DNA of 53,949 nucleotides, taken from the NCBI GenBank assembly GCA_030427205.1, contig JAUHXC010000057.1, forward strand, positions 1 to 53,949, given 5' to 3'. Below are positions 1 to 6,711 of this stretch, piece by piece. A program made the translations under genes and the position numbers. Numbering within the stretch: position 1 is the first letter of the stretch; every line of letters starts with the position of its first letter. The notes under the pieces were generated by a model. That model saw only the letters and a list, made by a program, of their open reading frames with translations. It was not told where the DNA came from and made no database searches. The stretch is from a bacterium (GTDB taxonomy: Bacteria; Myxococcota_A; Bradymonadia; UBA7976; UBA1532).

Positions 1-472
1 TGTACGTCGAGTCGAAGGGCCCGCTGTCGGGCACCCGGTGCCAGGTGGCGATGAACCGGCCGGGCAGTCCGGCCTCGGGGTCGGCGGGCAGGCTGGCGTA
101 GTAGGTGATGGTCGGGTCGAGCTGGCCCTGCTCGAAGTCGCCCAGGTCGGAGCCGTGGAAGAAGGGCGCGATCCGCCGGAATGAGATGCCGCCCGCGTTG
201 AAGGTCTGCGGGATGGGCATGACGGTCCGGCTGTCCGGGAAGTCGAACGAGAGGCTGCCCTCCCAGTTGAAGTAGAGGTCCAGCGCGGGCGCGCCGCGGT
301 AGAAGACCACCCCCTCGGGGAAGGCTGGCGGCAGGTCCACCCGCCCGACGTCCCCGTGGGGCTCGCCCAGATCGACCGGGCCGCCGAGGCCGTCGATCAA
401 TGGCGCGCCCTCTTGGGCGAGGGCATACGAGGCGCAGAACAGCGCGCTGATGAACAAGGCGAGGCGGGTCAT
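1..472 (-). CDS. Secreted protein, nidogen-like N-terminal region (partial)
   Basis: The gene runs off the left edge, so only the first 157 residues are visible. They start with a Sec-type signal peptide (MTRLALFISALFCASYALAQ, likely cleaved after Ala-Leu-Ala). A region rich in Gly, Phe, Trp and Tyr follows, with SLSFDFPDSRTVMP, RIAPFFHG and TITYYASLP. This resembles the start of a nidogen-like (NIDO) beta domain and is similar in style to the neighbour upstream. The ATG overlaps the stop of that neighbour (ATGA at 469-472), so the two are almost certainly co-transcribed and translationally coupled. Function is unknown; a secreted or surface adhesion or structural role is inference. The C-terminal repeats seen in the partner may lie beyond the window edge. 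Confidence 0.7.
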   Translation of the reverse strand, partial: MTRLALFISALFCASYALAQEGAPLIDGLGGPVDLGEPHGDVGRVDLPPAFPEGVVFYRGAPALDLYFNWEGSLSFDFPDSRTVMPIPQTFNAGGISFRRIAPFFHGSDLGDFEQGQLDPTITYYASLPADPEAGLPGRFIATWHRVPDSGPFDSTY

Positions 473-1923
473 GGCAGGCTCGGCCTCCGGAAGTCGAACT
501 CGCTCGGGATTTCGCGGCCGTCGAGCCCCTCGACGTGCCACCGCGGATCGGCCAGATCATAGAGCCCGTCGCCGTCGACGTCCGGGTCGCAGGCGTCGCC
601 CAGGCCGTCACCGTCCCGGTCGGCTTGCTCGGGATCGGGCGCCGCCGGGCAGAGGTCGACGAGGTCACCGATACCGTCGCCGTCGCTGTCGCGCTGCCAG
701 GCGCAGAGGAGTCTGCAGGGGGTCGCCGGCTTCAGGTCGCAGGCGTCGCCGATGCCGTCGCGATCGGCATCGCGGCGGGTCGGGTCGAAGACGAAGGGGC
801 AGGTGTCCGGCCGCAGCGGCGCGCGCCAGCGGGCGACCGCGTCGTCGCCGTCGGGGTCGAGGTCGCAGGCGTCGCCTCGGCCATCGCCGTCGAGGTCGCG
901 GTTCGCGAGGTCGGCGTCGACCGGGCAGCGATCGATCACGTCGACCCAGCCGTCGTTGTCGTCGTCGAGGTCGCAGGCGTCGCCGCGTTCGTCGCCGTCG
1001 TTGTTCTCTTGTCGCGGGTTCGCCATGAGCGGGCAGTTGTCGCCGCCTTCGACGCCGTCGTCGTCGACGTCGGCATCACACACATCTCCGGTGCCGTCCC
1101 CGTCCAGGTCCTCCTGAAGCGGGTTGAAGTACCGCGGGCAGTTGTCCGCCGCCCGCCAGCCGTCGGGCCGCCGCGGCGTCCGACCGTCCGCCTCCACGTG
1201 GTTCGGCTCCAGCTCACCGACCACCTCGCCGCCGTCGCCCACCTCGATGATCCACGCGCCCGTCTCCCCGTCGCTCGACCCGTCGAGCAGCAGCTTGGCC
1301 CGCCCGCGCAGCACGCCGTCGGCCAGATCGGGCAGCAATTCGAAGGCCGTGTGTGTCTCCCGGCCGGTCTGCAGCCGGAATCCAGCCCGCGGCTCGACCG
1401 CCAACGTCTCGCTGGGCAGGTGCTGATAGCGGAACTCGATCCGCTGCACGACCGCCGCCGCGTCCCAGGTCAACGTCGCGCTGAACCGCGCCCGCTCATC
1501 GGCGGGGCAGTCGGCGGCCGGCATCTGGCGCCATGTGATCGTCAGGCTGTTGGGGGTCACGGTCTTTTCGACGATACCGCTCGGCCCGTCACCGCACGCG
1601 TCGAGGGCCAGCGGCGCCCAGAGCGGCGCGATGACCGAGGCCATCTGCAGCCCGTCGAGGGGCTGGAAGCCGTCAGCGTCGAAGCCGAGCCCATCGAAGG
1701 CCAGGATCCCTTGCGGATGCACCGTCATGTCGGCGACGGCCCGACCGCCGAGCGTCAGCCCGTCGGGCAGATCGCCGTGCACGCCGTCGGTCGTCAACGT
1801 CCACGGCGGCGCGACCGGTACGCCGGCGGCGTCGGTCGTCAGCGGCGTATCGCCATCGGGCACGTCCGCGGCGTAGCCCGTCGCGAAAGAGAAGAGAGCG
1901 GTCATCAGGATGATCGTGCGCAT
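469..1923 (-). CDS. Secreted protein: nidogen-like domain plus thrombospondin type 3 repeats
   Basis: A 484-residue exported protein. I chose the ATG that opens a signal peptide (MRTIILMTALFSFATGYAA), with GAAGGG-like ribosome-binding sequence before it; an in-frame extension of 75 residues upstream is low-complexity and unlikely. Residues about 45-240 look like a nidogen-like beta domain (ILAFDGLGFDADGF, VIAPLWAPLALD, SLTITWRQMP). From about residue 257 to near the end there are thrombospondin type 3 calcium-binding repeats, with units of the form DxDGDGxGDACD and Cys spaced between them (DLDGDGTGDVCDAD, DRDGDGLGDACDPD). Such proteins are calcium-stiffened extracellular rods in other bacteria. 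It is the first gene of a two-gene unit with the partial gene at the window edge. Partner and ligand are unknown. Confidence 0.8.
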   Translation of the reverse strand: MRTIILMTALFSFATGYAADVPDGDTPLTTDAAGVPVAPPWTLTTDGVHGDLPDGLTLGGRAVADMTVHPQGILAFDGLGFDADGFQPLDGLQMASVIAPLWAPLALDACGDGPSGIVEKTVTPNSLTITWRQMPAADCPADERARFSATLTWDAAAVVQRIEFRYQHLPSETLAVEPRAGFRLQTGRETHTAFELLPDLADGVLRGRAKLLLDGSSDGETGAWIIEVGDGGEVVGELEPNHVEADGRTPRRPDGWRAADNCPRYFNPLQEDLDGDGTGDVCDADVDDDGVEGGDNCPLMANPRQENNDGDERGDACDLDDDNDGWVDVIDRCPVDADLANRDLDGDGRGDACDLDPDGDDAVARWRAPLRPDTCPFVFDPTRRDADRDGIGDACDLKPATPCRLLCAWQRDSDGDGIGDLVDLCPAAPDPEQADRDGDGLGDACDPDVDGDGLYDLADPRWHVEGLDGREIPSEFDFRRPSLP

Positions 1924-2178
1924 TTTGGCTGCCCTTCGCCAGCGAGTCTGCCCCCACGGATTCGAGATCCGCGATCGGCAGGGTAGCAGGGCGGGGCCGG
2001 CTGACCAAGCGCTGGCGCCGGTCCCGGGGCCGGTCGTGGACGCGGTGGGCGTCGTCGGATGTGCGGTCTCGCGCGAAAGAGTGCTGTCCATGGGGTCCCC
2101 CGGAGGCCTCGCCGCCGGATATCGGCGGCGTTGTACGGCCGCGATCATAGCGGCCCGCGGGGCGATCTGGGCTTCGTG

Positions 2179-2208
2179 TTGCTATCAATTCTTACAGTCT
2201 TGGTCCAA
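2179..2208 (-). promoter_or_regulatory. Candidate promoter/regulatory motif, copy 1
   Basis: On the minus strand it reads TTGGAC, then CAAGACTGTAAGAATTG (17 bases), then ATAGCA. It lies about 255 bases upstream of the nidogen-like gene. It matches the sequence at 53903-53932 on the plus strand in 25 of 30 positions. The TTGGAC/ATAGCA spacing is that of a sigma-70 promoter, but the spacer is conserved too, so another kind of element is possible. Confidence 0.35.
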
Positions 2209-2226
2209 TGGGTTGATCACACATCG

Positions 2227-2246
2227 GAAAATCGATCGAAGATCGA
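2227..2246 (-). terminator. Weak stem-loop terminator of the acyltransferase gene
   Basis: On the minus strand, TCGATC-TTC-GATCGA forms a perfect 6-bp stem (2232-2246) followed at once by TTTT. It begins 13 bases after the acyltransferase stop codon. The stem is short and AT-rich, so termination may be inefficient. Confidence 0.4.
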
Positions 2247-2258
2247 CAGGCCCCGGCG

Positions 2259-3119
2259 TCACGCCATGCGCGGATCGGCCTCGCGGGCGGCTTTGTCTTC
2301 CTGCCCCAGCGCGTGGATCACGTCCATCACGGCGTCGGTCATCGCCTGGGCGTCGCCCAGCTCCTGCAGATCGCCGGCGCGGATCGCGGCGGCGAAGCGG
2401 ATGCGCACCGGCTCGCCGCGGGTGCCCGCCTTCTTGAAGTTGCGCCGCACCTCGTGGGTGAAGCTGTTGCCCATGCCCAGGGTGAAGTACGGCAGCACGA
2501 CGGTCTCGGGGTGGCACTCGGCGACCAGGCGGCCGAGGCCGGCGCGGGCCGGCAGCAGGGTGTACGGGTCGGGGCCTTTGCCCCGCTTGCCCTCGGGGTG
2601 GATGCCGATCAGCGCGCCCGGGCCGAGCACCGCCGCCATCTGGCGCAGGCCGAGGCGGTTGAGGGGCCGCCGCTCTTCGTCGCGGAAGACCGGCGGCCAC
2701 ATCGAGCCGCCGCTGATGCCCATGTTGAGCAGGAGCCCGAGCAGCTTGTCGTAGAAGAAGCCGCTGCGCACCGGGAAGAACAGCCGCCGCGCGAGCCGGC
2801 TGCGGAAGTGCAGCATCGAGCAGCAGATGTACATGTCGAAGAACGAGCGGTGATTCGAGACCAGGATCACCCCGTGCTCGGCGGCGATGCGGGTGTGCTC
2901 GAGGCCGTGCACCTCCCACAGCTTGCCGGTGATGAAGCGGATGAACCACGAGTCCAGGGTGCCGATGACCGCGTGCACCCCCGTCTTGAGCCAGCGGGTG
3001 CGGCTGATGCGCTCGATGAGGGGCACCGAGAGCTTCTCGACGCCGCGCAACTGGTCGCGGGGCATCGGTTCGAAGGTGAGGGCGGGCGGGCTGTGCGGGG
3101 GATCGACCGGGCTCTGCAT
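2259..3119 (-). CDS. PlsC-family lysophospholipid acyltransferase
   Basis: This 286-residue protein of the PlsC/LPLAT family probably transfers an acyl chain to a lysophospholipid or related acceptor at the cytoplasmic membrane. The acyltransferase motif I NHRSFFD (H-x4-D) is intact around residue 91. A motif III-like GIHPEGKRGKG follows, then VVLPYFTLGMG. A hydrophobic or amphipathic stretch (LKTGVHAVIGTLDSWFIRFI) precedes motif I. I placed the start at the ATG giving MQSPVDPPHSPP; the longer open frame upstream is Arg/Pro-rich and unlikely. An internal ATG (MPRDQLRG) is a possible alternative, and neither has a strong ribosome-binding site. The gene is divergent from the UbiB-like gene. The exact acceptor cannot be told from sequence. 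Confidence 0.85.
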   Translation of the reverse strand: MQSPVDPPHSPPALTFEPMPRDQLRGVEKLSVPLIERISRTRWLKTGVHAVIGTLDSWFIRFITGKLWEVHGLEHTRIAAEHGVILVSNHRSFFDMYICCSMLHFRSRLARRLFFPVRSGFFYDKLLGLLLNMGISGGSMWPPVFRDEERRPLNRLGLRQMAAVLGPGALIGIHPEGKRGKGPDPYTLLPARAGLGRLVAECHPETVVLPYFTLGMGNSFTHEVRRNFKKAGTRGEPVRIRFAAAIRAGDLQELGDAQAMTDAVMDVIHALGQEDKAAREADPRMA

Positions 3120-3423
3120 CGGGCCAGAGTGGACCGGTCGCGCCGCGGGCTCAAGCTTCGTCGGCGGCGGCCTCAGGGGCGTACTGGACCCGACCGGATG
3201 GTCCGTGGCGCAGGTGCGGCGGGGCTGTCGCTGTCTCGCGCGGACTCGAACTGGACTGACGGGTCGGTCACGGGTGGGCAACGGCGCGGTGAAAAGCCCG
3301 AGAGGCCCGGCTTCGGCCCGCCGTTCGGGCGCGTGATGCAGTAGACTGCCGGGTCGGCGGGCAGTCCGGACGGGGTTTGGACGCCCGCTCGGCGGCGCGC
3401 GGCACACATGATTCGGAGGCGAT
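3120..3423. other. Divergent intergenic region, no gene seen
   Basis: These 304 bases separate the divergent acyltransferase and ABC1-family genes and must hold both promoters. I see no reliable -35/-10 pair on either strand, and no repeat or RNA structure that stands out from the GC-rich background. A clear ribosome-binding site CGGAGG (3414-3419) belongs to the plus-strand gene. Confidence 0.5.
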
Positions 3424-4788
3424 ATGAGTCAGGCGGGGGATGGAGACGATGGCGCGCTCGACGGCATCACCCGGGGCTGGGGTCGGCGGGCGTGGTCCAC
3501 CGGGCGGGTCGCGGCGTCGGCGCTGCGGCTCGCCGGGCGGCGGCTGGTGGGTCGAGCGGACGGCGCGGTCGACGGGCGCATCGGCGACGCGTTGGTGCGC
3601 GAGCTGGATCAGATGAAGGGGCTGGCGATGAAGGTGGGCCAGATCCTCAGCTACTTCGACGGGGTGCTGCCGCCCGAGACCCACGCCGCGCTGCGTCGCC
3701 TGCAGACCGGGCAGCGCGGGGTGCGCTTCGACGTCGTCGCCGCGCAGATCGAGGCGGCCCTCGGCGCGTCACCCGACGCGCTCTTCGACGACTTCGCGCG
3801 CGCGCCGATCGCCGCCGCCTCCATCGGGCAGGTGCACCGCGCGCGCTTCGAAGGGCGGCCGGTGGCGGTCAAGGTGCAATACCCCGACGTCGTCGAGACC
3901 TTCGAGGCCGACTTCGCCCGCATCGGGCGGCTGGCGTCGCTGGCGTCGCTGGCCACCGCCGTCGACGGCCCGGCGCTGGCCGCCGAGCTGCGGGCGCGGG
4001 TGGTCGAGGAGTGCGACTATCGCCGCGAGGCCCGCTGGCTGGCGGCGTTCGGCGCGGCCTGGGCCGAGGCTCTGCCCGACGCGGTGATCGTGCCCGACGT
4101 GATCGAGGCGCGCAGCGCCGGCACGGTGCTGACCACCGGCTGGTGCCCGGGCGACGACTTCTACAGCTTCGTCGAGCGGGCCGATCCGGCGCAGCGCAGC
4201 GCGGTCGGGCTCACCCTGGCCCGGGTGGCGCTGCACAGCTTCTTCGCCCTGGGCGCGATCAACGCCGATCCGCACCCGGGCAATTACCTCTTCCCGCGCG
4301 CGAAGCAGGCCGGCGCCGCCGACGGCGCGGTGGTGCTGCTCGACTTCGGCTGCGTGCGGCGCTTCGAGCGGGCCTATGTCGACGGCGAGCGGGCGGTGGC
4401 CCGGGCGGTGCTCGCCGACGATCGGGCGGCCTTCGAGGCGGCGGTGCGCGCCACGGGCATGGTGCCCCGGCCCGATCGCTTCGACTTCGCGGCGTGGTTC
4501 GAGATGCTGGCCTGGCAGTACCGCCCGTACGTAGCGCCCGGCTTCCGCTTCGACGCGGCCTACATCCGCGAGGGGGCCCGCTTCAACGGCACCCGCAACC
4601 CCAACCTGCGCCGGGTGGCGCTGCCGCGGCCGTGGATCTGGTGGATGCGCCTCGTCTGGGGGCTGCACGCGGTGCTCGGGCGGCTGCAGGCGCAGGGGGA
4701 TTTCCGTGAGATCATGGTCACGGCGCTCGACGCGCAGTGGTGTCCGCTCGCCGTGTGTGAAGCCGACAGCGCCGGTGCTGGCGATTGA
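3424..4788 (+). CDS. ABC1/UbiB (AarF) family atypical kinase-like protein
   Basis: This 454-residue member of the ABC1/ADCK/UbiB family has an atypical protein-kinase fold and is usually linked to quinone (ubiquinone) biosynthesis or lipid homeostasis at the membrane. The family signatures are present in order: KxGQ motif MKVGQ near residue 70, Ala-rich loop AAASIGQVHRA around residue 135, nucleotide-lysine motif AVKVQYP, ECDYRREA, the catalytic-loop equivalent NADPHPGN, and the metal-binding LLDFG. No transmembrane helix is obvious. The start follows a good Shine-Dalgarno (CGGAGG, four bases before ATG). It stands alone between a divergent acyltransferase and a lipoprotein gene, with no other quinone gene nearby, so the specific role is open. 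Confidence 0.88.
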   Translation: MSQAGDGDDGALDGITRGWGRRAWSTGRVAASALRLAGRRLVGRADGAVDGRIGDALVRELDQMKGLAMKVGQILSYFDGVLPPETHAALRRLQTGQRGVRFDVVAAQIEAALGASPDALFDDFARAPIAAASIGQVHRARFEGRPVAVKVQYPDVVETFEADFARIGRLASLASLATAVDGPALAAELRARVVEECDYRREARWLAAFGAAWAEALPDAVIVPDVIEARSAGTVLTTGWCPGDDFYSFVERADPAQRSAVGLTLARVALHSFFALGAINADPHPGNYLFPRAKQAGAADGAVVLLDFGCVRRFERAYVDGERAVARAVLADDRAAFEAAVRATGMVPRPDRFDFAAWFEMLAWQYRPYVAPGFRFDAAYIREGARFNGTRNPNLRRVALPRPWIWWMRLVWGLHAVLGRLQAQGDFREIMVTALDAQWCPLAVCEADSAGAGD

Positions 4789-5014
4789 TGGAGACTCTAC
4801 TGTATCGGAGGTGGCTCATACGCACGCGGGTTCGTCTCTGAGTGTTTCATCTGGTGTGAGCTTTTCCAGTTTCAGTGCTTTTTCGGATGGCCTGAAACAA
4901 CTCAATAAACTAACTTATCCGCCATCGGGAACCGGGTCACCGCTTGACCCGAATTCGAGCATCCCGGCCGAGCGGCACCGAGTGCCGATGTGCAAAAGAC
5001 TTTTGGGGAACAAA

Positions 5015-5791
5015 ATGCGTTTCGCTCTGATCACGACCGCCAGTGCGGGCCTTGTATTGCTGTTGGGCTGCAGCGAGGGCTCGGTCACCGAGGGCACGAC
5101 GCCCGCCGTGCAGTCCAAGGTGCTCGAACAGCTGAGCGCTGGTGGGGGCATCGCCGGCTACGACTTCTATATCGACGCCAACGACAACGACATGCTCGAC
5201 CCGGGAGAGCGCATCGCCGCGCTGCTCGTGACCCACGACGTCTACGGCGGCGCGTCGGACGACTGCGATGACCCGGTCAATCCGACCTACTGCAACGAGA
5301 CCGAGTACTGGCGCTGGGAGGCCGGCTCGCTGGCGAATGTGCAAGCCGGCAGCGTGCCCGATATCAACGTCGACTTCGTCGGGACATCGGACACGGTCGA
5401 TCCGGTCCTGATCGACAACTTCGAACTGGGCACCGGGACCTGGACCGCCTGGGAGGTCAACCGCGAGTTCGAACTGGACAGCAACTACTCGATGGTATGG
5501 AACGCGCCGCCGAATCAGGTGCTCTTCCGCCTCGAAGCGGCCGCCTGGGGCAGCCTGGGCGAGAAGAACCCCGGCATGACCATCACCTACTTCCACCTGA
5601 TGGACTTCACCGGCAGCGCGGGCTACCCCGAGCTGTCGTGGCTGATCTCGGCCGAGGACTTCCACCGGTGGCAGGACAGCGAGGCCAGCGACGACGACGA
5701 TGGCAGCATCTACGAGGTGCGGCTGACGAGCGACACCGTGCTCGAGCAGACCGCGTACGGGTTCGGCTACGAGCTGACGACCGTCAAGTAG
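5015..5791 (+). CDS. Lipoprotein of unknown function
   Basis: A 258-residue predicted lipoprotein. The signal MRFALITTASAGLVLLLG precedes the lipobox Cys (LLGCS), so the mature N-terminus would be lipidated. I chose this ATG because GGGGAA lies five bases upstream; another in-frame ATG at 4988 would lengthen the signal. The mature protein is acidic and aromatic-rich. It has an N-terminal part with DANDNDMLDPGE, which looks like a calcium loop, and Cys pairs near DDCDDP and PTYCNE. A beta-rich second half contains PVLIDNFELGTGTWTAWEVN. The upstream 200 bases are AT-rich for this genome, suggesting its own promoter. No family is recognised. Confidence 0.7.
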   Translation: MRFALITTASAGLVLLLGCSEGSVTEGTTPAVQSKVLEQLSAGGGIAGYDFYIDANDNDMLDPGERIAALLVTHDVYGGASDDCDDPVNPTYCNETEYWRWEAGSLANVQAGSVPDINVDFVGTSDTVDPVLIDNFELGTGTWTAWEVNREFELDSNYSMVWNAPPNQVLFRLEAAAWGSLGEKNPGMTITYFHLMDFTGSAGYPELSWLISAEDFHRWQDSEASDDDDGSIYEVRLTSDTVLEQTAYGFGYELTTVK

Positions 5792-5804
5792 ACCGCCCCC
5801 TTCG

Positions 5805-6554
5805 TCAGGCGCGCGCGGCCAGCCACAGGCCGAAGCCCAGCGCCGATCCCCAGCGCTTCCAGTCGCCATGCCAGCCGTCGGACCGCGCTCGCATCGCCGC
5901 GGCGTCGGGCCCCTGCGCCGCGCGCAGGTTGGCGTTGTGCCCGCTCTCGTAGGCCAGCCAGCCCGCGCGGCTGACCTGATGCTCGGCCACCACCCGCCAG
6001 CCCCAGGCCAGGCGCGCGCGCAGCGCCTTCAGATCGCAGAAGGCGTCCCGCTGACCGCCGAACCGGCGGTCGAGCCACTGCGGATCGGGCTCTTCGGCCC
6101 AGAAGCCCTCGCCGATCAAGAGCCTGCCGCCGGGCCGCAGCAGCGCGCCGAGCGCCGTGAGCGTACCGTCGAAGCCGCCGAGCACATGGGTCGAGCCGAT
6201 GCAGACCGCCAGATCGACCGGGGCCTCGCCCGTCGCGTCGAACGGGGCGCACACCGCGTCGAGCCGGCCGCGCGGGTCACGCCGGCTCGCCGCGTCGCGG
6301 GCGATGGCGATCGCCGCCGGCGACACGTCGACCGCCCGCACCCGCGCGTCGGTGCGCTCGATGATACGCAGCGCGACCTCGGCCCGGCCGCAGCCGACGT
6401 CGAGCACGCTGCTCTCGGGGCCGAGGCGGGCGGCGTCGATCAGCCGCTCGAGCGCCCCGGGGTCGTTGGGGTGCCACAGCGGCATGCCGCGATGGCCGAG
6501 CACGCTGTAGCGGCCGGGGTCGTCGGCCGCGGGGGCGCCGCGGGTGTTCGGCAT
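5805..6554 (-). CDS. Class I SAM-dependent methyltransferase
   Basis: A 249-residue methyltransferase with the Rossmann SAM-binding motif I VLDVGCGRAEV at about residues 50-60. The acidic residue after strand 2 is VRAVDVSP, motif II is VDLAVCIGSTHVLGG, and GALLRPGGRLLIGEGFW is the typical post-motif. The second half (DPQWLDRRFGG, DLKALRARLAWGW, VSRAGWLAYESGHN) probably forms the substrate pocket. The ATG is preceded by GAGAGAGG. An upstream in-frame extension would cross the palindrome at 6587-6604 and is unlikely. The substrate is unknown; a small molecule is more likely than RNA because no RNA-binding domain is present. Confidence 0.82.
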   Translation of the reverse strand: MPNTRGAPAADDPGRYSVLGHRGMPLWHPNDPGALERLIDAARLGPESSVLDVGCGRAEVALRIIERTDARVRAVDVSPAAIAIARDAASRRDPRGRLDAVCAPFDATGEAPVDLAVCIGSTHVLGGFDGTLTALGALLRPGGRLLIGEGFWAEEPDPQWLDRRFGGQRDAFCDLKALRARLAWGWRVVAEHQVSRAGWLAYESGHNANLRAAQGPDAAAMRARSDGWHGDWKRWGSALGFGLWLAARA

Positions 6555-6586
6555 GGGGTGAACCTCTCTCGGGGATCGGTGTATAG

Positions 6587-6604
6587 TTTTGACTCGGGTC
6601 AAAA
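6587..6604. promoter_or_regulatory. Operator-like palindrome TTTTGAC-N4-GTCAAAA
   Basis: The sequence TTTTGACTCGGGTCAAAA is a perfect 7-bp inverted repeat with a 4-base centre. It lies 33 bases upstream of the methyltransferase start, next to a TATAC box on that strand. The placement and symmetry fit a dimeric repressor site controlling the methyltransferase. No regulator gene is adjacent. Confidence 0.5.
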
Positions 6605-6654
6605 GTTCCATTGTCACTAGAGAATCGGCGCGACGTTCGCCGCGCCCGACTCGT

Positions 6655-6660
6655 TATACT
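6655..6660 (+). promoter_or_regulatory. Candidate -10 box for the MopE-repeat lipoprotein
   Basis: TATACT lies 51 bases upstream of the start codon of the plus-strand gene. No good -35 is found at 16-18 bases, so this is only a candidate. It is separated from the palindrome by about 50 bases. Confidence 0.3.
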
Positions 6661-6711
6661 GCACGCCCGGTCCGGGGATGAGGGGTGGATCGGCCACGCA
6701 GAGAGGACCGC

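Larger units (their letters stand above)
1924..2258. other. Intergenic region with a terminator-like stem and a candidate promoter
   Basis: This 335-base gap lies downstream of the acyltransferase and upstream of the nidogen-like gene, both on the minus strand. It contains no convincing gene. Its AT-richer part (2176-2250) holds a short stem followed by T residues on the minus strand, and a 30-base motif that recurs at 53903. The rest is ordinary GC-rich sequence, partly open as an unlikely N-terminal extension of the downstream gene. Confidence 0.5.

Noticed and set aside
4706..5014. N-terminal extension of the lipoprotein at 5015
   Set aside because: It would overlap the end of the ABC1-family gene and place the lipoprotein signal internally. 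A good ribosome-binding site supports the later ATG.
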